Positions 1 through 6,567 of a stretch of DNA of 7,854 nt are shown here, piece by piece. Position numbers and translations under genes: made by a program. The notes below the pieces were generated by a model, which saw only the letters and a program-made list of their open reading frames with translations, did not search any database and was not told the origin of the DNA. The first letter of the stretch is position 1; the number at the start of each line of letters is the position of its first letter. This stretch comes from an uncultured Mollicutes bacterium. Lineage in GTDB: Bacteria > Bacillota_I > Bacilli_A > UBA3375. The stretch lies in the NCBI GenBank assembly GCA_947313935.1, contig CAMZNW010000137.1, positions 1 to 7,854 on the forward strand. The letters run 5' to 3'.

Positions 1-27
1 GAAAATTATTCACCAATTACTTTTTTA

Positions 28-777
28 TTATCTATTTCTCAAATCTTCTCCTTCTAATGCATAAAAATTACATAATCCAGCTATTTTAGAAATAATACTT
101 CGAGCTTTTTTTGCTTCTATTTTTTTTAGAGTATACAATTCTCTTAATTCATCATAATTATAATTAGAAGTTATATATGTATCTAAATTCTTTGATAGAC
201 GAAAAGCAATTACACTATTTAAAATATCATCACGTGACCATTGTGACACTGATTCTTGTCCTAAATCATCAATTATTAAAGACTTAGCATATTTTACTCG
301 ATTTATTACATACCCATTATTATTATTGAAATTTTTTGTTTTCTCAATAAAATCAGGCCAAAATACATATAAAGTTTTTTCTTTTGTCTTCTCATATTTT
401 AAATTAGCCAATGCAATAACTAAAAAAGTTTTCCCGATTCCATTACTTCCAGTTAAAAAATAATTATGATTATCTTGCGTCACATTTTTTATAAACTGCA
501 TTTTTTGTGGATTCTTTTTATAATCTATATCTCTAATTGTTATAGCATTATTAAAATAATTTTCATCTAAATACTCTATTCCAGGATTAATTGTTTTATG
601 TGCACTAATCAATTCAATAACTCCTTGATCATAAACTAAATTAAAATTATTTGGATCTTTAGCATAAATTATTAATTCACTAATATAAGAAATTAATTCT
701 GATTCTTCTAAATTAGTTTCTTCCATAAATTCTTTTATTTTTTGATCATCAAAAATACTAAATTGATATTCATCCAT
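28..777 (-). CDS. dnaI: DnaI-type replicative helicase loader (AAA+ ATPase)
   Basis: Predicted cytoplasmic AAA+ ATPase that loads the replicative helicase onto DNA. The 249-residue protein has Walker A GSNGIGKT (110-117), Walker B LIIDDLG (167-173), a sensor-1 TSN (203-205) and a late basic stretch KKARSIISKI whose Arg226 is the likely arginine finger. The segment after Walker B (ESVSQWSRDDI...) resembles Bacillus DnaI more than IstB transposase helpers, and no transposase is adjacent. Bacillus DnaI is about 310 residues with a cysteine-rich zinc-binding N-domain. Here the N-domain is only about 90 residues and has no cysteine; the sole Cys is 236. The ATG shares one base with the glyS stop (TAATG) and has AGGAGA just upstream inside glyS, indicating coupled translation. 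A generic DnaC/IstB-like ATPase is the alternative; the AAA+ call is firm, the DnaI assignment fairly so. Confidence 0.88.
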   Translation of the reverse strand: MDEYQFSIFDDQKIKEFMEETNLEESELISYISELIIYAKDPNNFNLVYDQGVIELISAHKTINPGIEYLDENYFNNAITIRDIDYKKNPQKMQFIKNVTQDNHNYFLTGSNGIGKTFLVIALANLKYEKTKEKTLYVFWPDFIEKTKNFNNNNGYVINRVKYAKSLIIDDLGQESVSQWSRDDILNSVIAFRLSKNLDTYITSNYNYDELRELYTLKKIEAKKARSIISKIAGLCNFYALEGEDLRNR

Positions 778-2138
778 TATTCTCCTATCATAGTATTAAT
801 AACTTCCTTTAAATCACTTATTAATACTCTTGTTTGTTGCATTGTATCACGAGAACGTATTGTTACTGATAAATCTTCTAATGAATCATAATCATACGTT
901 ATACAAAATGGTGTTCCAATACAATCTTGATAACGATATCTTTTACCAATTTTTCCAGCTTCATCAAATTCAGTACTAAAAGTATTTGCTAGTAAATCAA
1001 ATACCTCTAATGCCTCTTTAGATAATTTTTTTACAAGTGGTAAAACACATACTGTAACTGGTGCTATTTTTGGACTTAAATGAAGTACTTCTCTTATTTC
1101 TCCATTTTCTAACACTTCTTTTTCATAAGCTTCTGCTAAAATTGCTAAAAACAAACGCTCTGCTCCAACTGATGGTTCTATAACATATGGGACATATTTA
1201 TTATTTGTTAGTGGATCTAAATACCCCATATCTTGTTTAGAACTTACTTGATGAGCTAATAAATCAAAATCTGTTCTTGATGCAAGCCCCCATAATTCAC
1301 CCCATCCAAATGGATATTTATATTCAAAATCCGTTGTTTTATTTGAATAATGTGCAAGTTCAGCTTGATCATGTTCTCTAATTCGATAATTTTCTTCTTT
1401 TATTCCTACTAATGCTAAAAATTCAATTATTTTATTTTCAAAAAAATCAAACCATTCTAATTCTGTTCCTGGTTCACAAAAATATTCTATTTCCATTTGT
1501 TCAAATTCTTTTGTGCGAAAAATAAAATTTCCAGGAGTAATTTCATTGCGAAAAGATTTTCCAATTTGTCCTACACCAAAAGGAATCTTTTTTCTTGAAG
1601 TTCTTTGTAAATTTTTAAAATTAACAAATATCCCTTGGGCTGTCTCAGGACGTAAATAAACTTTTGATGTTTCATCTTCAACTACACCCATATTGGTACT
1701 AAACATTAAATTAAATTGACGAATATCTGTAAAATTTAACTTTCCACATTTTGGACAAACAATATTATTATCAATAATATATTGTGACATTTTATTATTA
1801 TTCCATCCATCAACACCTACTAATTCAGAATCAAAATCTTCGATTATTTTATCTGCTCGGTGACGTGTTCGACATTCTTTACAATCAATTAACGGATCAG
1901 AAAATCCCCCTATATGTCCTGATGCACGCCAAATATCAGAATTCATTAAAATAGAAGAATCAATTCCAATCATTTGAGGATTTTTATGAATAAACTCTTT
2001 CCACCACAATTGTTTTATTTTATTTTTTAATTCAACACCTAAAGGACCATAATCCCATGTATTAGCCAAACCATTATATATTTCTGAACCTTGATAAACA
2101 AAACCATATTCTTTTACATACTTAACTAATTCTTCCAT
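777..2138 (-). CDS. glyS: Glycine--tRNA ligase, dimeric (alpha2) class II type
   Basis: Charges tRNA-Gly with glycine in the cytoplasm. The 453-residue length fits the single-chain dimeric GlyRS family, not the alpha2beta2 GlyQ/GlyS enzyme. The N-terminus has the family signature SEIYNGLANTWDYGPLG (18-34). Two Cys pairs (86/89 and 128/131) form a probable zinc site. RPETAQGIF (163-171), class II motif 2 around FRNE (197-200) and motif 3 GAERLFLAIL (325-334) define the catalytic core. A C-terminal anticodon-binding domain starts near residue 357 and carries the typical VTIRSRDTMQQ segment (425-435). No key residue looks missing. The start lies inside the end of ftsW with a 13-nt overlap; GGAGAA lies 2 nt upstream of the ATG, and an in-frame TAA a few codons further up prevents a longer protein. 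There is no untranslated leader of its own, hence no room for a T-box. Confidence 0.97.
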   Translation of the reverse strand: MEELVKYVKEYGFVYQGSEIYNGLANTWDYGPLGVELKNKIKQLWWKEFIHKNPQMIGIDSSILMNSDIWRASGHIGGFSDPLIDCKECRTRHRADKIIEDFDSELVGVDGWNNNKMSQYIIDNNIVCPKCGKLNFTDIRQFNLMFSTNMGVVEDETSKVYLRPETAQGIFVNFKNLQRTSRKKIPFGVGQIGKSFRNEITPGNFIFRTKEFEQMEIEYFCEPGTELEWFDFFENKIIEFLALVGIKEENYRIREHDQAELAHYSNKTTDFEYKYPFGWGELWGLASRTDFDLLAHQVSSKQDMGYLDPLTNNKYVPYVIEPSVGAERLFLAILAEAYEKEVLENGEIREVLHLSPKIAPVTVCVLPLVKKLSKEALEVFDLLANTFSTEFDEAGKIGKRYRYQDCIGTPFCITYDYDSLEDLSVTIRSRDTMQQTRVLISDLKEVINTMIGE

Positions 2139-3319
2139 TTTTCTCCATCCATAAATAATTTATCTGATTTTATTTTTCGAATTACTTTCCGATGTTTATT
2201 ATTTAAATCTATTACTATTACAAAAAATAATCCAATTGTTAAAGATATTAATGAGTTTGTACCTGAACTTATAAATGGTAATGTTACACCTGTTAAAGGA
2301 ATTGTTCCAGTAATTCCCCCTATATTTACAGCTGTTTGAACAAAAATTAAAGTTCCAAAACCATAAGCATATACTTCACTAAATTTATCCGTACTCTTAA
2401 TTGCAATACTATAACATAATATAACAATTGCAAATAATATTATAATTGTAAATAATATACCAAATAAACCCCATTCTTCACCAATTATTGCAAAAATAGC
2501 ATCTGAAGTTTGTTCTGTTAAAAAACCAGTTTTTTGAGTTGAATTTAAAAATCCATTTCCTAATAATCCCCCATTGGAAAAAGCAATAAATGCATTAATA
2601 AGTTGATATCCTGCCCCTTTAGCATCACTAAATGGATTAATCCAAGCACTAAATCTATCCATATGCATACTTGACATCGAATTAATTAATAATGTTATTA
2701 CTCCTATCATTGCTACAAATACATACAACCATTGTTTAGTCGTATAATGTAGTTTTTTTAATAAACTTTGAATTTCGCCTTCAATTAATAAAGTTATTAT
2801 TAAAACAGTTGTTATTATAATTACACCACCTAAATCATGTTCTAAGAATATCAACCCTATTGCTAGAAATATATTAACTGAAATCGTATGAATCGTTTTA
2901 TAATGCTTATTTTTTAAAAAATAAATAAAATATGCAATATATAATAACATAGATACTTTATAAAATTCCATTGGTTGAATATTCACAGGTCCTATATCTA
3001 TTATACTCTTTGCACCAAGATTATGTTCAGCATCAACTCCTATTAATAATACTAAACACAACATTCCGAGTACAATTAAATTTATAGTTAATGCAGAACG
3101 TTTAATCATAGCATATATATTTGCATAAGTTGCCCTTCTAATAAAATGATAAAATACAGTTCCTCCACTTAAAATTAAAATACTAGGTAGTATTAATAAA
3201 TAAGGGGCCACATTATTTGTCATTAACATAATATTACTAGCACTATATAAATTTATTATTCCCCATATTAAAGTAATCATCCAAATTAAAAATAATGAAC
3301 TATGTTGTTTTTTTGACAT
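2126..3319 (-). CDS. ftsW: SEDS peptidoglycan glycosyltransferase, FtsW/RodA family (probably FtsW)
   Basis: Integral membrane enzyme predicted to polymerise lipid II into glycan strands together with a class B PBP. The 397-residue protein is dominated by hydrophobic helices, consistent with the 10-TM SEDS fold. Family landmarks visible are QPMEF (115-119, usual QPSEF), the extracellular Asp162 in EHDLGG (the conserved catalytic Asp of the family), DRFSAWINPF (221-230), GGLLGNG (250-256), a TSDAIFAIIGEE stretch (271-282) and TGVTLPFISSG (343-353). Sequence alone does not separate FtsW from RodA. FtsW is inferred from linkage to ftsEX, murE and a PBP in a division-type cluster. AAGGAG lies 4 nt before the ATG and overlaps the ftsX stop. 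The last 13 nt overlap glyS. Several motif positions differ from the commonest consensus, but the core Asp and Arg are kept. Confidence 0.9.
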   Translation of the reverse strand: MSKKQHSSLFLIWMITLIWGIINLYSASNIMLMTNNVAPYLLILPSILILSGGTVFYHFIRRATYANIYAMIKRSALTINLIVLGMLCLVLLIGVDAEHNLGAKSIIDIGPVNIQPMEFYKVSMLLYIAYFIYFLKNKHYKTIHTISVNIFLAIGLIFLEHDLGGVIIITTVLIITLLIEGEIQSLLKKLHYTTKQWLYVFVAMIGVITLLINSMSSMHMDRFSAWINPFSDAKGAGYQLINAFIAFSNGGLLGNGFLNSTQKTGFLTEQTSDAIFAIIGEEWGLFGILFTIIILFAIVILCYSIAIKSTDKFSEVYAYGFGTLIFVQTAVNIGGITGTIPLTGVTLPFISSGTNSLISLTIGLFFVIVIDLNNKHRKVIRKIKSDKLFMDGEKWKN

Positions 3320-3327
3320 TATTCTCC

Positions 3328-4206
3328 TTATTTTTTTAAATGTTTTCTAATTGCGATTCGAGATCCCATTATACCAATCAATATACCAACAAGTGGTAAT
3401 AATATAAAAATTATATTAATGATATCTCTAAAGTTAACTAACCCATCCTTGAATGCACCAACTAAAGTATATGTTATTGAATAATAATATCCACCTAATA
3501 AAAATAATGAACTAATTAGTGCACCTATTATTCCAATTAATACTCCTTCAAAAATGAAAGGTAAACGAATATAACGTTTTGTTGCTCCTACCAAGCGCAT
3601 TATTTCAATTTCTTTATAACGCGCATTAATATTTAATTTAATCGTATTAGTAATTATAAATATTGATATTATTAATAATATTATTGAAACTAAAATTGAA
3701 ATAATTTGAATCATTCTCATTGAATTTACAAAATTTTTAGTTTCTGTTTTTTCTCCATATGTTGATGATTCAACACCATGAATTTTTTCTATTTGTTGAT
3801 TAATCACTTCAAAATCTGTTACATTATTTTTAACTTCAACCACAAAAACATCAGATAACGGATTGTTTTTTTCAAAATAGTTATATATTTTATCTCCATT
3901 ATTTCCAAAATTTTTAGTAACTTGTTTCAATTCCACTTCTTTAGAAGATAGTGTAACCTTCTTAACTCCATCAATATTCCTAATTTCATTTTCAACTTGT
4001 TCTTTTTCTTTTTTAGATATTTTTGGTTCCAAAAAAGTTGATATCGATATATTGTCAATTACATTTTTTGCTATATGATGAGTATTAATACTTAATATAA
4101 CTACAAAACCTACTACTAATAAAGTTAAAATTACCAATAGTAAACTTGTTATTGTCATCGAAATATTTCTCCACATACTTTTTAATACACTCATCATGTT
4201 ATTCAT
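3328..4206 (-). CDS. ftsX: Cell division protein FtsX (ABC-type membrane subunit)
   Basis: Membrane partner of FtsE. In Gram-positives, FtsEX relays ATP hydrolysis across the membrane to activate peptidoglycan hydrolases of the PcsB/CwlO kind at the septum. Using the start at 4206, the protein is 292 residues: a short cytoplasmic N-terminus, TM1 about 19-42, an extracellular loop about 43-166, TM2 about 167-188, a cytoplasmic segment with the conserved KEIEIMRLVGATKRYIRLPF (198-217), then TM3 about 217-245 and TM4 about 262-284. The loop of roughly 125 residues matches the size of hydrolase-binding loops of Gram-positive FtsX. A longer reading from ATG 4230 (300 residues) is possible but disfavoured because a strong GGAGG lies 8 nt before the 4206 ATG. 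The start overlaps the ftsE end by 8 nt, typical of the pair. No hydrolase gene is in the window. Confidence 0.94.
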   Translation of the reverse strand: MNNMMSVLKSMWRNISMTITSLLLVILTLLVVGFVVILSINTHHIAKNVIDNISISTFLEPKISKKEKEQVENEIRNIDGVKKVTLSSKEVELKQVTKNFGNNGDKIYNYFEKNNPLSDVFVVEVKNNVTDFEVINQQIEKIHGVESSTYGEKTETKNFVNSMRMIQIISILVSIILLIISIFIITNTIKLNINARYKEIEIMRLVGATKRYIRLPFIFEGVLIGIIGALISSLFLLGGYYYSITYTLVGAFKDGLVNFRDIINIIFILLPLVGILIGIMGSRIAIRKHLKK

Positions 4207-5170
4207 AAATATATCCTCCAATAGACTCATTTATTACTTGTCCTTTATCAAATAAAATTACACGTTCTTTATATTTGTTTACAATTGCTACATCATGTGT
4301 TGCCATAATAATTGTTGTTCCAGATTCGTTTATTTTTTTTAAAATGTCCATAATAGCTAACGCATTTTGTGGATCTAAATTTCCTGTTGGTTCATCTGCT
4401 ACAATAATTATTGGTTCAGAAACTATTGCTCGAGCAATGGCAACACGTTGTTGTTGACCCCCACTTAATTCATCCGGATACTTGTCTTTTTGATCTATTA
4501 TTCCTACACTTTTTAGAGTTTTTAAAACTTGTTCTTTTTTATTTTTCTTAGGATATCCTGTTACATCTAAAGCATACTTAACATTTTCATAAATTGTTTT
4601 TTCATTAAGTAATTTATAATCTTGAAAAATAACCCCAATTTTACGACGTAATTTTGGTAAATTTTTGTTTTTTAAACGTGTAATATTTTGTCCATCTAAA
4701 TATAATGTTCCCGTTGTATTTTTTATTTCTCGATAAATCATTTTTGACAATGAAGATTTACCTGCTCCACTTTTACCTACAAAATATACAAATTCTCCCG
4801 GCATTATATTAAATGAAACATCTTCTAAAATAATTGTTTTATTTATTTTTAAGCCTATATTATTAAATTCAATTATTGGATTTTCATTTTCATTTTTGTG
4901 TACCTTTTTTTCATTTTCTTCTTCAATTAAAATATCTTCTATTTCTAAATCTTCCTCACTTGGATTTTCAAAATAATCAAATTCTTTCAAATCTTCTTTA
5001 ATATTGATAACTTTCATATCACCCATTGTAAAATCACCAAAACCAATTGTTCGTTCTTCTTCTAATTTTTTAGTTATTTCTGGATTTTTTTCTTCTTTTA
5101 TTACATCAATTTCTAATTTATCACGTTGCATTTGTTTTATTAAATCTTCTATATTTTTAACATCCTTCAT
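4199..5170 (-). CDS. ftsE: Cell division ATP-binding protein FtsE with long acidic N-terminal extension
   Basis: Cytoplasmic ABC ATPase that drives FtsX at the divisome. The ABC domain starts near residue 98. It has Walker A GKSGAGKSS (132-140), Q-loop Gln183, signature LSGGQQQ (235-241), Walker B IIIVADE (254-260) followed by PTGNLD, and H-loop His292, so all ATPase elements are present. The protein is 323 residues, whereas typical FtsE is about 225-230. The excess is an N-terminal stretch of about 97 residues rich in Asp and Glu. The start is well supported: AGGAG sits 5 nt upstream and the ATG overlaps the murE TGA in an ATGA junction. There is no ATG, GTG or TTG near the domain boundary that would give a normal-length FtsE. 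An LolD- or MacB-type ABC protein is unlikely because FtsX follows directly with an 8-nt overlap. Confidence 0.95.
   Translation of the reverse strand: MKDVKNIEDLIKQMQRDKLEIDVIKEEKNPEITKKLEEERTIGFGDFTMGDMKVINIKEDLKEFDYFENPSEEDLEIEDILIEEENEKKVHKNENENPIIEFNNIGLKINKTIILEDVSFNIMPGEFVYFVGKSGAGKSSLSKMIYREIKNTTGTLYLDGQNITRLKNKNLPKLRRKIGVIFQDYKLLNEKTIYENVKYALDVTGYPKKNKKEQVLKTLKSVGIIDQKDKYPDELSGGQQQRVAIARAIVSEPIIIVADEPTGNLDPQNALAIMDILKKINESGTTIIMATHDVAIVNKYKERVILFDKGQVINESIGGYIYE
4214..4220 (-). promoter_or_regulatory. Ribosome binding site deciding the ftsX start
   Basis: Read on the minus strand, TGGAGGA lies inside the last codons of ftsE with 8 nt between GGAGG and the ATG at 4206-4204. This is near-ideal Shine-Dalgarno spacing. 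The upstream in-frame ATG at 4230-4228 has only a weaker AAGGA about 10 nt before it, and using it would place the GGAGG inside ftsX. The 4206 start also puts the FtsX N-terminus at the usual family position. Confidence 0.8.
4880..5170 (-). other. Acidic N-terminal extension of FtsE (residues 1-97)
   Basis: This part of ftsE has no counterpart in standard-length FtsE. By hand count the first 100 residues hold about 31 Asp/Glu against 16 Lys/Arg. Residues 1-40 look helical and possibly coiled coil (LIKQMQRDKLE...). Residues 42-70 form a patch with Gly, Met and several aromatics (GFGDFTMGDM, then FDYFENP). Residues 71-97 are an acidic, probably disordered linker. There is no signal peptide or transmembrane segment. 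I do not recognise the domain. A protein-docking arm is an inference only. Confidence 0.75.
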
Positions 5171-6558
5171 TTTAACTCCTCAATTAATTTTTTTAGTATC
5201 TCTTGTTCATTATATTCTTTTGTGAAACCATCATAATACATTTTTGTTTGTCCAGCTTTTCCTAGTAATACAATAATATCATTATTAGTTGTATTTGTTA
5301 GTGCAAACTTTATAGCTTCAACTCTATTTACAATTATTTTATAATTCTTAATATTTGTTGCTAATTGTTTACAAATATCTTCTACTTTTTCATTACGGGG
5401 GTCATCTTCTGTAAGAATAACATAATCTGCATATTTAGCCATAGCCTCACCCATTAATGGCCGTTTAGAACTATCTCGTCCACCAGCGCTTCCACCAATT
5501 ACATATATTTTTGTCTCATCTTTTTTATATAATTTTACAAAATTCATTATTTTTTCAATAGCAGTTGGAGTATGTGCAAAATCAACAATACAATTTGCAA
5601 CCACATCACTTTGAATTAATTCAGCTCGTCCAGGTACTACTAATGATTTGACTGTTTTAATAATCTCTATTAATGAAACACCTTGACTATAAACTAATGC
5701 TATAGACATTGTTAAATTATACATATTAAATTTAGCTAATAAATTAGATTTTATTATATAAGTTTTATTAGCTACAGTTATTTTAAAAGTTATGCCATCA
5801 ATAGACATTATTAAATCATGCATATAAAATGTAGCTCCTGGTTTTGTTGAAATAGTTATTAACTTCATTGGCTCTTCAATTTCTTTTGCTAACTTTTTTC
5901 CATATGAATCATCTATATTAATTACTACTGTTCCAGTAGGTTTAACATAATTAATTATTTCTGCTTTTGCTAAATAATATTGCTCCATTGTTTTATGAAA
6001 ATCTAAATGTTCATTAGTTAAATTAGTAAAAGCTACCGCTTGATATTCTAATCCTTTAATTCTTTTTTGTACTAATGCATGTGAAGAAACTTCCATAACA
6101 AAATTATCAACATGTTCATTTGCAAGAGCAATTCCACGGTATAACATATCAGCAAATGGTGTTGTCATTCCATTATATGAACTTGGTTGATTACCAATCA
6201 TTAATCCACTTGTACCTAAATAGGCACTTGTTGATAATTTATTTAAAATTTGATGTGTTAATAATGCTGTTGAAGTTTTACCATCAGTTCCCGTTATTCC
6301 ATAATAAGTCATATTAGTTGTATTATATTTATTTATTTGTTTTGCTGCACAAACAAACTCATCTAAAATATGATCTACTTGCACATAATTTTTCATATAT
6401 AATTTTTTAGTTCCTACTACTAAAGAGGCTCCAGATTCAAAAGCCTCTTCAATAAAAATATGTCCATCTACTTGTTCACCAATAAAACAAAAGTAAACAC
6501 TATTTTTTATAACTTCTTTACTATTTTTAGTTACTAATGTATATTTGTGATAATCCAT
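5167..6558 (-). CDS. murE: UDP-N-acetylmuramoyl-tripeptide synthetase (Mur ligase MurE)
   Basis: Cytoplasmic ATP-dependent ligase adding the third stem-peptide residue to UDP-MurNAc-L-Ala-D-Glu. The 463 residues show a MurE N-domain (NSKEV 12-16, DGHIFIEEAFESGA 31-44), P-loop GTDGKTS (90-96), MEVSSHA (155-161), NEHLDFH (182-188), the likely carbamylated Lys198, NMYN (278-281), PGRAEL (309-314), DFAHTP (326-331) and GGRDSSKRP (359-367). The third-residue recognition motif is DDPR (385-388), mixing the DNPR of diaminopimelate enzymes with the DDP of some lysine enzymes. The GKGHE motif reads GKAGQ (433-437), so the amino acid added cannot be called. The N-terminus is short. An in-frame TAG four codons upstream is the PBP stop, so no longer start exists. 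AGAGGTG precedes the ATG. The TGA stop overlaps the ftsE ATG. Confidence 0.95.
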   Translation of the reverse strand: MDYHKYTLVTKNSKEVIKNSVYFCFIGEQVDGHIFIEEAFESGASLVVGTKKLYMKNYVQVDHILDEFVCAAKQINKYNTTNMTYYGITGTDGKTSTALLTHQILNKLSTSAYLGTSGLMIGNQPSSYNGMTTPFADMLYRGIALANEHVDNFVMEVSSHALVQKRIKGLEYQAVAFTNLTNEHLDFHKTMEQYYLAKAEIINYVKPTGTVVINIDDSYGKKLAKEIEEPMKLITISTKPGATFYMHDLIMSIDGITFKITVANKTYIIKSNLLAKFNMYNLTMSIALVYSQGVSLIEIIKTVKSLVVPGRAELIQSDVVANCIVDFAHTPTAIEKIMNFVKLYKKDETKIYVIGGSAGGRDSSKRPLMGEAMAKYADYVILTEDDPRNEKVEDICKQLATNIKNYKIIVNRVEAIKFALTNTTNNDIIVLLGKAGQTKMYYDGFTKEYNEQEILKKLIEELK

Positions 6559-6567
6559 AAAGCACCT

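Noticed and set aside
1..30. Possible terminator or next gene after dnaI
   Set aside because: The 27 bases after the TAA show no GC-bearing hairpin or T-run on the minus strand, and no start codon with a ribosome site; too short to judge.
28..777. IstB-like transposition helper ATPase as identity of the first gene
   Set aside because: No transposase, inverted repeats or IS remnants are present, and the post-Walker B region and C-terminus match DnaI better.
4275..4457. Plus-strand open frame of 60 codons
   Set aside because: It lies entirely opposite conserved FtsE motifs (Walker B and signature), has no recognisable protein features, and is a shadow of ftsE.
5004..5225. Plus-strand open frame of 73 codons
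   Set aside because: It is antisense to the ftsE 5' end and murE 3' end; its hydrophobic, Ser/Ile-rich content is what the reverse complement of Glu/Lys-rich coding gives.
5745..5800. TATAAT-like box inside murE that could be an internal promoter
   Set aside because: There is no convincing -35 at the right distance, and such boxes are frequent by chance in DNA this AT-rich.
6120..6317. Plus-strand open frame of 65 codons
   Set aside because: It is antisense to conserved MurE sequence including the P-loop and shows no homology I recognise.
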